Position numbers and translations under genes: made by a program. DNA of 64,000 nucleotides from Oscillospiraceae bacterium (GTDB taxonomy: Bacteria > Bacillota > Clostridia > Oscillospirales > Oscillospiraceae), in assembly GCA_017482385.1 (NCBI GenBank), contig JAFUNI010000017.1:62001-126000 (forward strand), in the 5' to 3' direction. Positions 15,950 to 23,832 of this stretch are shown here, one piece after another; the stretch's first letter is position 1, and every line of letters starts with the position of its first letter. The notes beneath the pieces are model-generated. The model saw only the letters and a list, made by a program, of their open reading frames with translations. It was not told the DNA's origin and did no database searches.

Positions 15950-17128
15950 ATGGAAAATAAGTATTTGCAGGAAGCTAAGGCCTTAGCCCCTTGGATGGAA
16001 GAGATTTTTAAGCATTTGCACCAGCACCCGGAGCTGAGCAAGCAGGAGTATGAGACCCAGAAGTTTATCTTAGCTGAGCTGGAGAAAATGGGCATCGAGG
16101 CTGTGCCTTGCGCCGACACCGGCGTGGTGGGAATCATCCGTGGCGGCAAGCCCGGCAAGACTGTGGGTTTCCGGGCGGATATGGACGCGCTGCCCGTGGA
16201 GGAGGCGCTTGATCTGCCCTATAAATCCCAAAATCCCGGTGTGATGCACGCCTGCGGACACGATTCCCATATGACCATTCTGTTGGGTATGGCCAAAATT
16301 ATGAACGAGAAAAAAGAGGATCTTGCCGGTAACATCAAGCTGTTCTTCCAGCCCGCAGAGGAAAAAGATGGCGGCGCAAAGAGAATGGTGGAAGCCGGCT
16401 GCCTGGAAAATCCCAAGGTGGATGCGGTGTTCTTCAGCCATTGCAGCGCCACCTTGCCTGTGGGTAAAATTCATGTCCGCTCCGGTGCCACCAGCGCCGC
16501 CAGCGACAAATTCATTGTTACCTTCCGGGGCACAGGCTGCCACGGCGCCTATCCCCACAGAGGTGTTGACCCGGTCGTGGCTGCCTGCCAGGCGGTAGTT
16601 GCATTGCAGACCATTTCCAGCCGCCGTAACAATCCTGCCGACCCTGTGGTTGTTACTGTGGGCTCTATCCATGCAGGCTCTGCAGGCAATGTGATTCCCG
16701 CTACCTGCGAGATTTGCGGCACCATACGTACCCTCGATCCCAATACCCGCAAGCGGGTACATGAGGATCTCAAGCAGATCGTCACCGGTGTGGCCGGCGG
16801 TATGGGCGTGGAGACGGATATCTCCATCAAGTTGGGCTACAGCGCTACCATCTGCGATGACGAAATGGTTGCGTTGACTAGGGCGGCTGGCGAGAAGGTG
16901 CTGGGTGCAGAGAATGTGCTGAAGCACCCGGAGACCTCCATGGGTGCAGAGGACTTTGCCTATTTCTGCGAGGCAGTCCCCGGCTGTAATTTCCGCTACG
17001 GTGTGAATAGCGAGAAGACAGGCAAGGCTACCGCCCACAATCCCGCCTTTATGGTGGATCTGGATGCGCTGCCCTATGGCGCAGCGGTGTATGCCCAAAT
17101 CGCAGATGACTTCTTAAACAGAGACTAA
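15950..17128 (+). CDS. M20 family amidohydrolase
   Basis: A 392-residue metal-dependent amidohydrolase of the M20D group (IAL/hippurate hydrolase, N-acetyl-amino-acid or diaminopimelate deacetylase type). Metal and catalytic residues are in GFRADMDALPVEE and HACGHDSHM (about 100-108). Further residues are QPAEEKDGGAKRM, FSHC, and a terminal TSMGAEDFAYF. The dimerisation domain occupies about 180-295. The substrate is probably an N-acyl or N-carbamoyl amino acid but cannot be fixed from sequence. It is the last gene of a three-gene unit. Confidence 0.9.
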   Translation: MENKYLQEAKALAPWMEEIFKHLHQHPELSKQEYETQKFILAELEKMGIEAVPCADTGVVGIIRGGKPGKTVGFRADMDALPVEEALDLPYKSQNPGVMHACGHDSHMTILLGMAKIMNEKKEDLAGNIKLFFQPAEEKDGGAKRMVEAGCLENPKVDAVFFSHCSATLPVGKIHVRSGATSAASDKFIVTFRGTGCHGAYPHRGVDPVVAACQAVVALQTISSRRNNPADPVVVTVGSIHAGSAGNVIPATCEICGTIRTLDPNTRKRVHEDLKQIVTGVAGGMGVETDISIKLGYSATICDDEMVALTRAAGEKVLGAENVLKHPETSMGAEDFAYFCEAVPGCNFRYGVNSEKTGKATAHNPAFMVDLDALPYGAAVYAQIADDFLNRD

Positions 17129-17130
17129 CT

Positions 17131-17171
17131 GTGTGCGGCCACTCTCCCTTTTGGGGAGAGTGGCCGCACAC
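17131..17171. repeat. perfect 18-bp-arm hairpin after the M20 gene
   Basis: GTGTGCGGCCACTCTCCC (17131-17148) is followed after five bases by its exact complement at 17154-17171. No U-run follows on the plus strand, so it is more like a dispersed palindromic element than a plain terminator. It starts 2 nt after the M20 stop codon. The stretch to 17259 also holds a second inverted pair, ACATTTG/CAAATGT near 17212-17240. Confidence 0.75.
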
Positions 17172-17259
17172 AAGCAAGGTCGGGAGAGGTTTTTGTTGCC
17201 TCTTCCGTTTTTACATTTGTCAAAGCATTCGCAAATGTAAATCCGCCTTCCCCGGCTTG

Positions 17260-19011
17260 CTATTTAATCCAAATGGGGGTGGAGTTACAAATCCAATGCT
17301 CGTTCATACCCTCGATCTCCACGCGGATATAGTCGTGGAGGTCATACTCTTTCAAGGGAATTTCCAGTTTCACCGTATCAGTGCCATTGCCGGTGGTTGC
17401 GTAAATCTCGTCAGCGCCGGAGAAGACGCGAATCTTTTCGATATTCTCCCGGGAAACCTTTGCATAGATGGATAGAATACCGTTTTTCGCCTCGGCAAGA
17501 GAGATCTCCTCGCCGGGGATATGGCCGCTGAGGGTGATATCCGCCTCGTCAAAGCCGCAGGCGCTGATGATGTGGAAATTGCGGACCGCCTTCACCACGC
17601 TGTCACGGCAGGGCGTTTCACCCTTTAGGTAGACGAAATTCACCGCCGGATTGTCCAGCGCCCGCCGGGTGCCGAACAGGTCCACGGAATTGGTGGTGGC
17701 AAAGCGCTTGCCTGCAAGCCACTGCTTTTCAATCAGCGTACCGCCCAAGGGCCGCAAGGGCTCGATATCCACGCCATCTACATCATAGTCTGCCCAGTAA
17801 TCCACGTGGGGGTGGGCTGCGGTAACTGCGCCGCCGTGGGCGTGGACATAGTCCACAGCTTCTTTCAGATATGCGGCGATTTCTTCATCACTAAACAGGC
17901 TGCGGGTATACCGGGCGGTGTAAGCGTCCGGGTCAATGCCAATAGCCAGCAGGTGGTAGGTATTGTGGCTCTTATCGGCATATTTGTCGTTCCAGTTGAA
18001 GGGATGGTACTCCTGACCGTCTAAGAAAAGCACCTTGTCATCGGAGTATTTTTCCGTGTCCAGCTTGCCGTCGTAGAGGGCATTGTCCTTCACCGCCAAA
18101 GAGCAGATATCCCAACCCATATGCCGCATAATGGCATAGATCGTTCCGGGAGAGGAGTCGCAGCCGTACCAGTCCAAAGAGTGCATATGGATGGGCATTT
18201 TGTAGTTTTTCTTGATGGGGAGAGTCTTCTTTTCCTTGGGGGGCATTGCCTCGAATTCGCCCTTTCGGAATCGGTCAAAATAGGCTACCAGATTATGGAT
18301 ATACTTTCTCCAGAAGGCAAAACAGCTCTGGGATTGCTCATCCTTGATTTCCGGGAACAGGATCTGGTTCAGGAAAAACATGCCCTTGCCGTAGCCCGCC
18401 TTCAGAATCAGCGCACCGTCCTTCACGGCAGGATCCATAAAAGAGCCCAGAACCTCCCAATTTTCCGGGGCTAAGAAACAGCCCTGGGCAGCGGTACGGA
18501 CCTGTGTGCCGGCGTTTCCGGGCGTGCGGTGGGTGATGGTGAAGGTGTCGGTGGTCAGCTTCCAGTAGAGCATTTCCTCCGGCGCGATGGCATTGGGCTC
18601 GGAGAAGAGCCGCTTGCCCGGCTCCTCCACCCAAGGCATCATGTAAGCCATATAGCGGCTTCTGTCACCGGTAAAGGTAATATCCGCCATACAAGCGCCA
18701 ATGGTAGGCACATAGCGGTGGATCAGCTGGGTATAGCCCACCTCTTTCGGCAAGAAACAGGGCGCCCAGCGCTCATAGCTCTGGTGCATAAACAGCAGAA
18801 TACCGCCGCGGTGTACCCAATCCTGAATGTATTCGTCGTCGTTTTCAATGTAGTCGTTGAAGCCGTTCTGCTCCACAATGGCCACATCGAAAGGCTCTAA
18901 GTAACCCTTTTGAGAAAAATCGATTTTGGTGATCTCAATGCCCTCTTCCTGCAGGAACTCTGCAAGGGTGTAAGGGGGCCGATGCCAATGTTCAAAATAA
19001 CCTATCCGCAT
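17260..19011 (-). CDS. glutamine-amidotransferase-like / PHP-domain fusion protein
   Basis: A 583-residue protein with two recognisable parts. Residues 1-~230 resemble a class I glutamine amidotransferase-like (ThuA/beta-galactosidase-trimerisation-like) fold without an obvious catalytic triad. Residues ~270-490 resemble a CehA/McbA-type PHP domain: PIHMHSLDWYG, LDGQEYHPFNW, GAVTAAHPHVDYW. The final ~80 residues look like a beta-rich tail. The usual last PHP motif (GSDAH) is replaced by TTNSVDLFG, so its metal site may differ. No signal peptide. Function unknown; a hydrolase acting on a sugar-like or phosphate substrate is only a guess. Start ATG after GGAGGTG. Confidence 0.7.
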   Translation of the reverse strand: MRIGYFEHWHRPPYTLAEFLQEEGIEITKIDFSQKGYLEPFDVAIVEQNGFNDYIENDDEYIQDWVHRGGILLFMHQSYERWAPCFLPKEVGYTQLIHRYVPTIGACMADITFTGDRSRYMAYMMPWVEEPGKRLFSEPNAIAPEEMLYWKLTTDTFTITHRTPGNAGTQVRTAAQGCFLAPENWEVLGSFMDPAVKDGALILKAGYGKGMFFLNQILFPEIKDEQSQSCFAFWRKYIHNLVAYFDRFRKGEFEAMPPKEKKTLPIKKNYKMPIHMHSLDWYGCDSSPGTIYAIMRHMGWDICSLAVKDNALYDGKLDTEKYSDDKVLFLDGQEYHPFNWNDKYADKSHNTYHLLAIGIDPDAYTARYTRSLFSDEEIAAYLKEAVDYVHAHGGAVTAAHPHVDYWADYDVDGVDIEPLRPLGGTLIEKQWLAGKRFATTNSVDLFGTRRALDNPAVNFVYLKGETPCRDSVVKAVRNFHIISACGFDEADITLSGHIPGEEISLAEAKNGILSIYAKVSRENIEKIRVFSGADEIYATTGNGTDTVKLEIPLKEYDLHDYIRVEIEGMNEHWICNSTPIWIK

Positions 19012-19042
19012 AAGCGCACCTCCAACAATTGCTTATACTGGC

Positions 19043-19105
19043 ATTCTACACCATTTGCAAAAAATTGCAATACCAGTTGCAAAACTGCATAAGAATTGAT
19101 AAAAT
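19043..19105. promoter_or_regulatory. divergent promoters for the PHP fusion and PepSY lipoprotein genes
   Basis: Minus strand: TTGCAA (19065-19070), 16 nt, TAGAAT (19043-19048). Plus strand: TTGCAA (19077-19082), 17 nt, TAAAAT (19100-19105). The -35 boxes lie back to back with 6 nt between them, so the two promoters may compete. Confidence 0.6.
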
Positions 19106-19132
19106 AAAAGAAAAACCAAGGAGGAATCCCCT

Positions 19133-19405
19133 ATGAAAAAACGCATTATCGCAACCGTCTTGCTGGTAGTCCTGTGCTTGAGCCTGTTTGCCTGCGGCAA
19201 GAAAAGCACCACCATTACCACTGCGGAAGCACAAAAGATCGCTCTGAAGGAAATCGGTATGACCGCCGAACAAGTGGACGACATCCATATGCATGCCACC
19301 CAGTATGAGGGTGTAGCCTGCTATCAGATGCACATCACCGCCGGCGATGATGTATTCTATGTTTACATCGACCAGACCGGCAAGGTCCTGCACACCGAGA
19401 AATAA
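19133..19405 (+). CDS. small PepSY-domain lipoprotein
   Basis: A 90-residue secreted lipoprotein. Residues 1-21 are a signal peptide (MKKRIIATVLLVVLCLSLFA) with a lipobox ending in Cys22 (LFAC). The mature part is a single PepSY domain (TTAEAQKIALKEIGM...YQMHITAGDDVFYVYIDQTGKVL). PepSY domains are often linked to inhibition of extracytoplasmic peptidases. No peptidase gene is adjacent. The gene has its own promoter and the ribosome site AAGGAGG. Confidence 0.85.
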   Translation: MKKRIIATVLLVVLCLSLFACGKKSTTITTAEAQKIALKEIGMTAEQVDDIHMHATQYEGVACYQMHITAGDDVFYVYIDQTGKVLHTEK

Positions 19406-19589
19406 TGTGAATTCATAAAAAATTCGCAAATTGTTTTCATTTTCGACACTGGGTGTTCAAAAGCGACTTGTATTCTAAAGGCAAGAAAGGCGTTGCCTTT
19501 CGATGCAAACACCCTCTTTTCTACCTCTCTTTCTTTTTTTACCCCTTTGGCGAGAACCGCCGCTGCATAACGCAGCGGCGGCTTTCTTT
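19406..19589. repeat. nested inverted-repeat element and terminator
   Basis: GGGTGTT (19451-19457) pairs with AACACCC (19508-19514). Inside it AAAGGCAA (19477-19484) pairs with TTGCCTTT (19493-19500). The pattern would fold as a branched or cruciform RNA. A T-rich run follows. A separate terminator hairpin, CCGCCGCTGC (19557-19566) with GCAGCGGCGG (19572-19581) plus CTTTCTTTTT, ends the lipoprotein gene or converging transcripts. Confidence 0.65.
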
Positions 19590-20183
19590 TTACCAAAGTC
19601 CCAAATAGCCGATTATAATACCGGCCACAGCGGAGATCAGAATGATGATAATGGGGTGGACTTTTTTCATTGCCAGCACCAGCATCACAGCGAAAATCAC
19701 CGCAGACAGGTAGAAGCTGACGGTCTTAAACACCTCTAAGGAAATGCCAACCGGGAAGAACACGCCCATTGCCACAGACACGATGGCGCCGCCGATCAGA
19801 CCCACCACAGCGGGCTTCAGACCTGTCATCACGCCCTTGACGATGGAGGAATTGCGGAATTTCTCGTAGCACTTGGCTACGATCAAAATCACGATAAAGC
19901 TGGGCAGCACCACACCCAAGGTAGCGCAGAAAGAGCCAAACAGGCTTCCCCACACGCCGGCAAAGCCGCCTACCTCAGAGCCGATATAGGTGGCCATATT
20001 CACCGCAAAGGGGCCGGGGGTGGATTCGCTGACAGCGATAAAGTCGGTGATAGTCTGCTGGGAGATAATATCCCCCCAACGAATGCCCACCTGCTCCTGC
20101 ATCAGCGGCATCATGGCATAGCCGCCGCCAAAGGTACAGGCGCCGATCATAAAGAAGGTCAAAAACAGTTCCAAAAATGCCAT
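19590..20183 (-). CDS. chrA: chromate transporter half-protein (second)
   Basis: A 197-residue membrane protein covering one ChrA domain. It starts MAFLELFLTFFMIGACTFGGGYAMMPLMQEQ, has the family FIAVSESTPGPFAVNMATYIG motif, and shows about five or six hydrophobic segments. Classical ChrA has two such domains in one chain. Here two half-size genes overlap by one base, the paired SCHR form, and probably build a heterodimer. Physiological substrate in anaerobes is uncertain; chromate/sulfate exchange is the family label. Confidence 0.85.
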   Translation of the reverse strand: MAFLELFLTFFMIGACTFGGGYAMMPLMQEQVGIRWGDIISQQTITDFIAVSESTPGPFAVNMATYIGSEVGGFAGVWGSLFGSFCATLGVVLPSFIVILIVAKCYEKFRNSSIVKGVMTGLKPAVVGLIGGAIVSVAMGVFFPVGISLEVFKTVSFYLSAVIFAVMLVLAMKKVHPIIIILISAVAGIIIGYLGLW

Positions 20184-20743
20184 TATTTCTGCACCTTCCT
20201 TTCCATGTCCTTAGCGGTCACCAGACCGAAGACAGCGCAGCCGGCCAGCACCGGCAGCACACTCACATCCAACACGGCGGTGAGCAGGAAAGAGCCGGCC
20301 ATCACAACATAGGAAACCCAGCTGCCCTTGTTTTTCTTATACATACCCCACAGGGCCTTGCACAGCAGGGCCATCACACCGGCCCGGATGCCCTGGAAGG
20401 CATACTGCACGGCCTTCAGCTCCTGGAACTGGCGCAGCACAAAAGAAATTGCAAAAATAATTACAAAGCTGGGAAGCACCACACCCAGGGTCGCCGCCGC
20501 AGAGCCCAGCACACCGCAGGTGCGGTAGCCCACGAAGGTAGCGGAGTTGATGGCAATAGGGCCGGGGGTGGATTCGGCAATGGCGATGATCTCCAAAATA
20601 TCGTCCTCGGTGACCCATTTATGGTTGTCCACGGTCTCCCGCTGGATCAGCGGGATCATGGCATAGCCGCCACCGAAGGTAAAAGCGCCGATCTTAAAAA
20701 AGGTGGCAAAGACCTGCCACGCAGTTTTCCATTTATTCTTCAC
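20183..20743 (-). CDS. chrA: chromate transporter half-protein (first)
   Basis: A 186-residue single ChrA domain, partner of the next gene. KIGAFTFGGGYAMIPLIQRE and IIAIAESTPGPIAINSATFVGYRT mark the family. About five or six membrane segments follow. The start codon follows GGAATGTG-like sequence, weaker than most here. The stop overlaps the ATG of the second half-protein by one base, giving translational coupling and equal expression. Confidence 0.85.
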   Translation of the reverse strand: MKNKWKTAWQVFATFFKIGAFTFGGGYAMIPLIQRETVDNHKWVTEDDILEIIAIAESTPGPIAINSATFVGYRTCGVLGSAAATLGVVLPSFVIIFAISFVLRQFQELKAVQYAFQGIRAGVMALLCKALWGMYKKNKGSWVSYVVMAGSFLLTAVLDVSVLPVLAGCAVFGLVTAKDMERKVQK

Positions 20744-20807
20744 AGTATCACATTCCTTTCCCTAAGATAATACCGCAAAGAAGATAAACTTTCAACTAAA
20801 AAACACA

Positions 20808-21017
20808 CTATTTTGTCAATGCCCGCAATTTTGCATCAATTTCTGCTACCTCCCGCTGCAACCGCTCGATTGCACGGAGTTTCAGCGCACGCCGTGTTCG
20901 CAAGTCGTCCTCCTGCGAAAGCGTCCATCTTTCTCCCGCTATATCACAGTTGTAACATTCTTCCTCTCGACAGCTTTGGCATTCCGTCGGCAGAGGGTCG
21001 CGCTCCAACCATTTCAT
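20808..21017 (-). CDS. small cysteine-rich hypothetical protein
   Basis: A 69-residue protein. The ATG at 21017 is preferred over one 32 codons upstream because AAAGGAGA lies just before it. Residues 12-24 hold four cysteines (ECQSCREEECYNCDIAG), a likely small metal site. The C-terminal half is a charged amphipathic helix with repeated Arg/Leu/Glu (RALKLRAIERLQREVAEIDAKLRAL), probably a short coiled coil. No family recognised. It stands alone between the chromate transporters and a divergent HTH gene. Confidence 0.7.
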   Translation of the reverse strand: MKWLERDPLPTECQSCREEECYNCDIAGERWTLSQEDDLRTRRALKLRAIERLQREVAEIDAKLRALTK

Positions 21018-21132
21018 CACATCGTCTCCTTTGATATTCTGTAAATACAGTATAGGCAAATTTTTGCTAATATTCAAGAGGCATTTTTCAGTAGATAATA
21101 TATGTATCTGCAAGGGAAAGGTTGGTGCACAT

Positions 21133-21333
21133 ATGATTAGCTATAAACCGCTGTGGAAAACTATGAAAGACCGGGGTGTGACAACCTACACCTTAATATA
21201 CAAAAAAGGTTTTAGCGCATATACCATTACCAATTTGAAAAGAAACAAGTCCATTACGATGAATACCCTTGAAAAGCTTTGTGCTGTTCTGAACTGCACA
21301 CCTAACGATATCATTGAGTTTGTTGAAGATTAA
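21133..21333 (+). CDS. small XRE/Cro-type HTH protein
   Basis: A 66-residue DNA-binding protein made almost entirely of one helix-turn-helix of the YozG/HTH_26 kind (SYKPLWKTMKDRGVTTYTLIYKKGFSAYTITNLKRNKSITMNTLEKLCAVLNCTPNDI is the whole fold, split here over residues 3-60). The internal ATG at 21133 is chosen because family members begin MISYKPLW; the ribosome site is weak. Divergent from the Cys-rich gene, it may regulate it. A short terminator-like repeat (AACGCTCTTGCA/TGCAAGAGCGTT, 21334-21361) follows. Confidence 0.8.
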   Translation: MISYKPLWKTMKDRGVTTYTLIYKKGFSAYTITNLKRNKSITMNTLEKLCAVLNCTPNDIIEFVED

Positions 21334-21427
21334 ACGCTCTTGCAGTTTTGCAAGAGCGTTTTTCTGTGCCATAAAATTGACACTTTATATAAATCGTGGT
21401 ATCATAATCGCAAAGGAGTTGAGGAAT

Positions 21428-22171
21428 ATGGACCCCTATTCCCGCACCCGGCTGCTGCTGGGTGATGACGCTATGGAAAAGCTGAAAAACGCCAAGGTTG
21501 CCGTGTTCGGTCTTGGCGGTGTGGGCGGCTATGTGGTGGAGGCTTTGGCCCGCAGCGGTGTGGGCGCTCTTGTACTTGTGGACCACGACACCGTAAGCCA
21601 AACCAACATTAACCGTCAGATTTTAGCCACCCAGGATACTGTGGGTATGGACAAGGTGGAAGCCGCCGCCCGGCGGGTTGCCGCCATTGATCCTAATATC
21701 GAAGTGACCCCCAAAAAATGCTTTTATCTTCCGGAAACTGCAGGAGAGTTTGACTTTGCGGAGTTTACCTATGTGGTGGATGCCATTGACACCGTCACCG
21801 GCAAAATGATGCTTATTGAAGCCGCGAAAGCTGCCGGTGTGCCCATCATCAGCTCCATGGGTACGGGCAACAAGCTTGACCCCACCGCTTTCCGGGTAGC
21901 AGATATTTCCCAGACTTCCGTGTGTCCTTTGGCCCGGATCATTCGCAAGGAATGCAAAAAGCGGGGCATTGGAAAATTGAAAGTTGTCTATTCTACGGAA
22001 GATCCCATTAAGGTAGTCCCCGAGGATCTTTCCGAGCTGCCCGAGGGCCGAAACGCTCTGCCCGGCTCTGTTTGCTTTGTACCGGCTGCCGCCGGAATGG
22101 TCATTGCCGGAGAAGTGATCAAAGATATTATAGGCTCCCCTCGAGGGTGTGGCAGAGCGCAGCGAATCTAA
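21428..22171 (+). CDS. tcdA: tRNA threonylcarbamoyladenosine dehydratase
   Basis: A 247-residue E1-like (ThiF/MoeB superfamily) enzyme that cyclises t6A37 in tRNA to ct6A using ATP. It has the nucleotide-binding GLGGVGGYVVEALARSGVG near residues 28-46 and VDHDTVSQTNINRQI near 51-65. YVVDAIDTVTGKM and a Cys in VCPLARIIRKE follow. The ATG at 21428 follows AAGGAG and begins the usual DPYSRTRLLLG. The family normally ends near GEVIKDII. Here 12 extra residues (GSPRGCGRAQRI) come from a downstream repeat region that has fused to the gene. Confidence 0.88.
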   Translation: MDPYSRTRLLLGDDAMEKLKNAKVAVFGLGGVGGYVVEALARSGVGALVLVDHDTVSQTNINRQILATQDTVGMDKVEAAARRVAAIDPNIEVTPKKCFYLPETAGEFDFAEFTYVVDAIDTVTGKMMLIEAAKAAGVPIISSMGTGNKLDPTAFRVADISQTSVCPLARIIRKECKKRGIGKLKVVYSTEDPIKVVPEDLSELPEGRNALPGSVCFVPAAAGMVIAGEVIKDIIGSPRGCGRAQRI

Positions 22172-22316
22172 AATACCAATGCTTGCCGGGGGCAAGCATA
22201 CAATTAATTCATAAGCTGTCAGCAAAGCTGACTGATGAGGTGTAACCATTCCCACCTCATCCGTCACGGCTTATGCCGTGCCACCTTCTCCTCAAGGAGA
22301 AGGCTTAAACCTGTAA
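22142..22316. repeat. array of four perfect hairpins fused to the tcdA 3' end
   Basis: In 125 bp there are four perfect stem-loops: ATGCTTGCC/GGCAAGCAT (22179-22199), GATGAGGTG/CACCTCATC (22234-22261), CACGGC/GCCGTG (22265-22280) and CCTTCTCCT/AGGAGAAGG (22284-22303). The start of the element appears to run into the tcdA coding sequence. It resembles dispersed intergenic repeats of gut Clostridia, as I recall them; no U-run follows. Confidence 0.7.
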
Positions 22317-22337
22317 ATTATTTTGGAGGTGTTTGCC

Positions 22338-23165
22338 TTGAAATTTAGCATTAACCATCCTGTGCTGTTCATCATCGTGGGCCTTTTGATCGCGGTGGTG
22401 TTAGGCCAATCCGTCTACTTCCTTGTAAAAGCCTTGAAGCGGAGCAAGGAACTGGGCATGGATCAGAAGAAGATCAAAAAGACCATGAAAACCGCCGCGA
22501 TCTTTACCATTGCCCCGGCGGTGGCCATCGTCATCAGCGTGATCACCCTAAGCAAAAAGCTGGGTCTGCCCATGCCCTGGCTGCGCTTGAGCGTCATCGG
22601 CTCTATGAGCTATGAGACCATCGCCGCCAACAATGCCCTGTCCGCCATGGGTCAGAGCCTGGGCTCTGCCACGCCCTTGACCGCCCAGCAGTATGTAAAT
22701 GTCCTGCTGGTTATGACCATCAGCATTATGATGGGCATTTGGCTGGTGCCTGCCATTGGCAAAAAGCTGCAAAACAGCATGAAGTCCATGGAAAACCGGG
22801 ACGAAAAATGGGCAAATACCTTCCAGAACGCTCTGTTCATCGGTATGATCTCTGCGTTCTTGGGCTTTGTCTTCTGCAATGTTTCCCGGCTTTGGACCGC
22901 CAAAAACGGCATCGTGACAGAAATGACCACCGGCTTTGCCGAAAACGGCGACAAAATTGAGATCCCTGTGAACTATACCGCCACCTCCGGTTTAGTGCCT
23001 GTCTGCACCATGGTGGTTTCCGCTTTGGTGATGGTGGTGTGCGGTCTACTAATGCGCAAGCCCAAGCTGAAATGGCTCAGCGAATACGCCCTGCCCATCA
23101 GCCTCATTGCCGGTATGGCTGCTGCCATTCCTCTGACTGCTCTTTTCGGAATGGAGGTAAAGTAA
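22338..23165 (+). CDS. DUF5058 family membrane protein
   Basis: A 275-residue integral membrane protein with about seven hydrophobic segments, matching what I know of DUF5058. Start TTG at 22338 is chosen because GGAGGT lies 7 nt upstream; an earlier in-frame TTG at 22323 has no such site. Conserved-looking stretches are MSYETIAANNALSAMG (about 92-107) and ATSGLVPVCTMVVSALVMVVCGLLM. It is followed after one base by a second membrane protein and then an M20 peptidase, so the three probably form one transport/hydrolysis unit. Substrate unknown. Confidence 0.75.
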   Translation: MKFSINHPVLFIIVGLLIAVVLGQSVYFLVKALKRSKELGMDQKKIKKTMKTAAIFTIAPAVAIVISVITLSKKLGLPMPWLRLSVIGSMSYETIAANNALSAMGQSLGSATPLTAQQYVNVLLVMTISIMMGIWLVPAIGKKLQNSMKSMENRDEKWANTFQNALFIGMISAFLGFVFCNVSRLWTAKNGIVTEMTTGFAENGDKIEIPVNYTATSGLVPVCTMVVSALVMVVCGLLMRKPKLKWLSEYALPISLIAGMAAAIPLTALFGMEVK

Positions 23166-23166
23166 T

Positions 23167-23832
23167 ATGAAAAAGCCTATGACTTACATCGATTCCGTCC
23201 ACCGCGACGGCACCATCTGGAATCTTTCCGTGATGGTTCTGCTCTTTGCCTTCCCTGTGGCGATTGCTATGCTCTTCGGCGTGACCCCCGACTGGAACGC
23301 CCTTTTGGTAGGCCTGGTTGCCACCGCTCCTATGTACTGGACCGTGGGTATCATCGAGACCGTTACGTATGTGCCCATGCTGGGCGCAGGCGGTTCGTAC
23401 TTAAGCTTTGTCACCGGCAACATCTCCAATTTGAAGATGCCCTGTGCACTCAATGCCTTAGAGCAGAACGAAGTCAGCGCCAGCAGCGAGGAGGGCGAGG
23501 TCATCTCCACCATCGCCATTGCCGTTTCCAGCATCGTCACCACGCTCATCATCCTTTTAGGCGTGATCCTCATTGTGCCTCTGACCCCGGTACTCAGCGC
23601 CCCCGTGCTGCAGCCTGCTTTCGAGCAGATGCTGCCCGCTCTGTTCGGCGGCTTGGGTGTGGCTTTCGTGTCCAAGAACTGGAAGATCGCCGTCGCCCCC
23701 ATAATTTTGATGCTGGCGCTGTTCGTTTGCGTGCCTGCGCTGAACGAAGGCACAGTGGGCATTATGGTGCCGGTGAGCGCGCTGTTTACCATCGCTGTGG
23801 CAAGGATCCTTTATAAGAAAGGTGTGCTGTAA
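23167..23832 (+). CDS. integral membrane partner of DUF5058 protein
   Basis: A 221-residue membrane protein with about six hydrophobic segments. The loop MLGAGGSYLSFVTGNISNLKMPCALNALEQNEV (about 75-107) is glycine-rich, polar and ends in an acidic linker (SASSEEGE). It could be a substrate-binding re-entrant region. I do not recognise a family beyond frequent pairing with DUF5058. It begins one base after that gene's stop and ends directly at the next gene's ATG, so the three genes are tightly coupled. Confidence 0.7.
   Translation: MKKPMTYIDSVHRDGTIWNLSVMVLLFAFPVAIAMLFGVTPDWNALLVGLVATAPMYWTVGIIETVTYVPMLGAGGSYLSFVTGNISNLKMPCALNALEQNEVSASSEEGEVISTIAIAVSSIVTTLIILLGVILIVPLTPVLSAPVLQPAFEQMLPALFGGLGVAFVSKNWKIAVAPIILMLALFVCVPALNEGTVGIMVPVSALFTIAVARILYKKGVL

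Noticed and set aside
19590-20743. chrA broken by a frameshift into two pieces
   Set aside because: Each piece begins with a full family N-terminus (FTFGGGYAMMPL and FTFGGGYAMIPL) and its own start, so these are paired half-size transporters.
22142-22316. CRISPR array
   Set aside because: The region has several short palindromes but no repeated direct unit with regular spacers.
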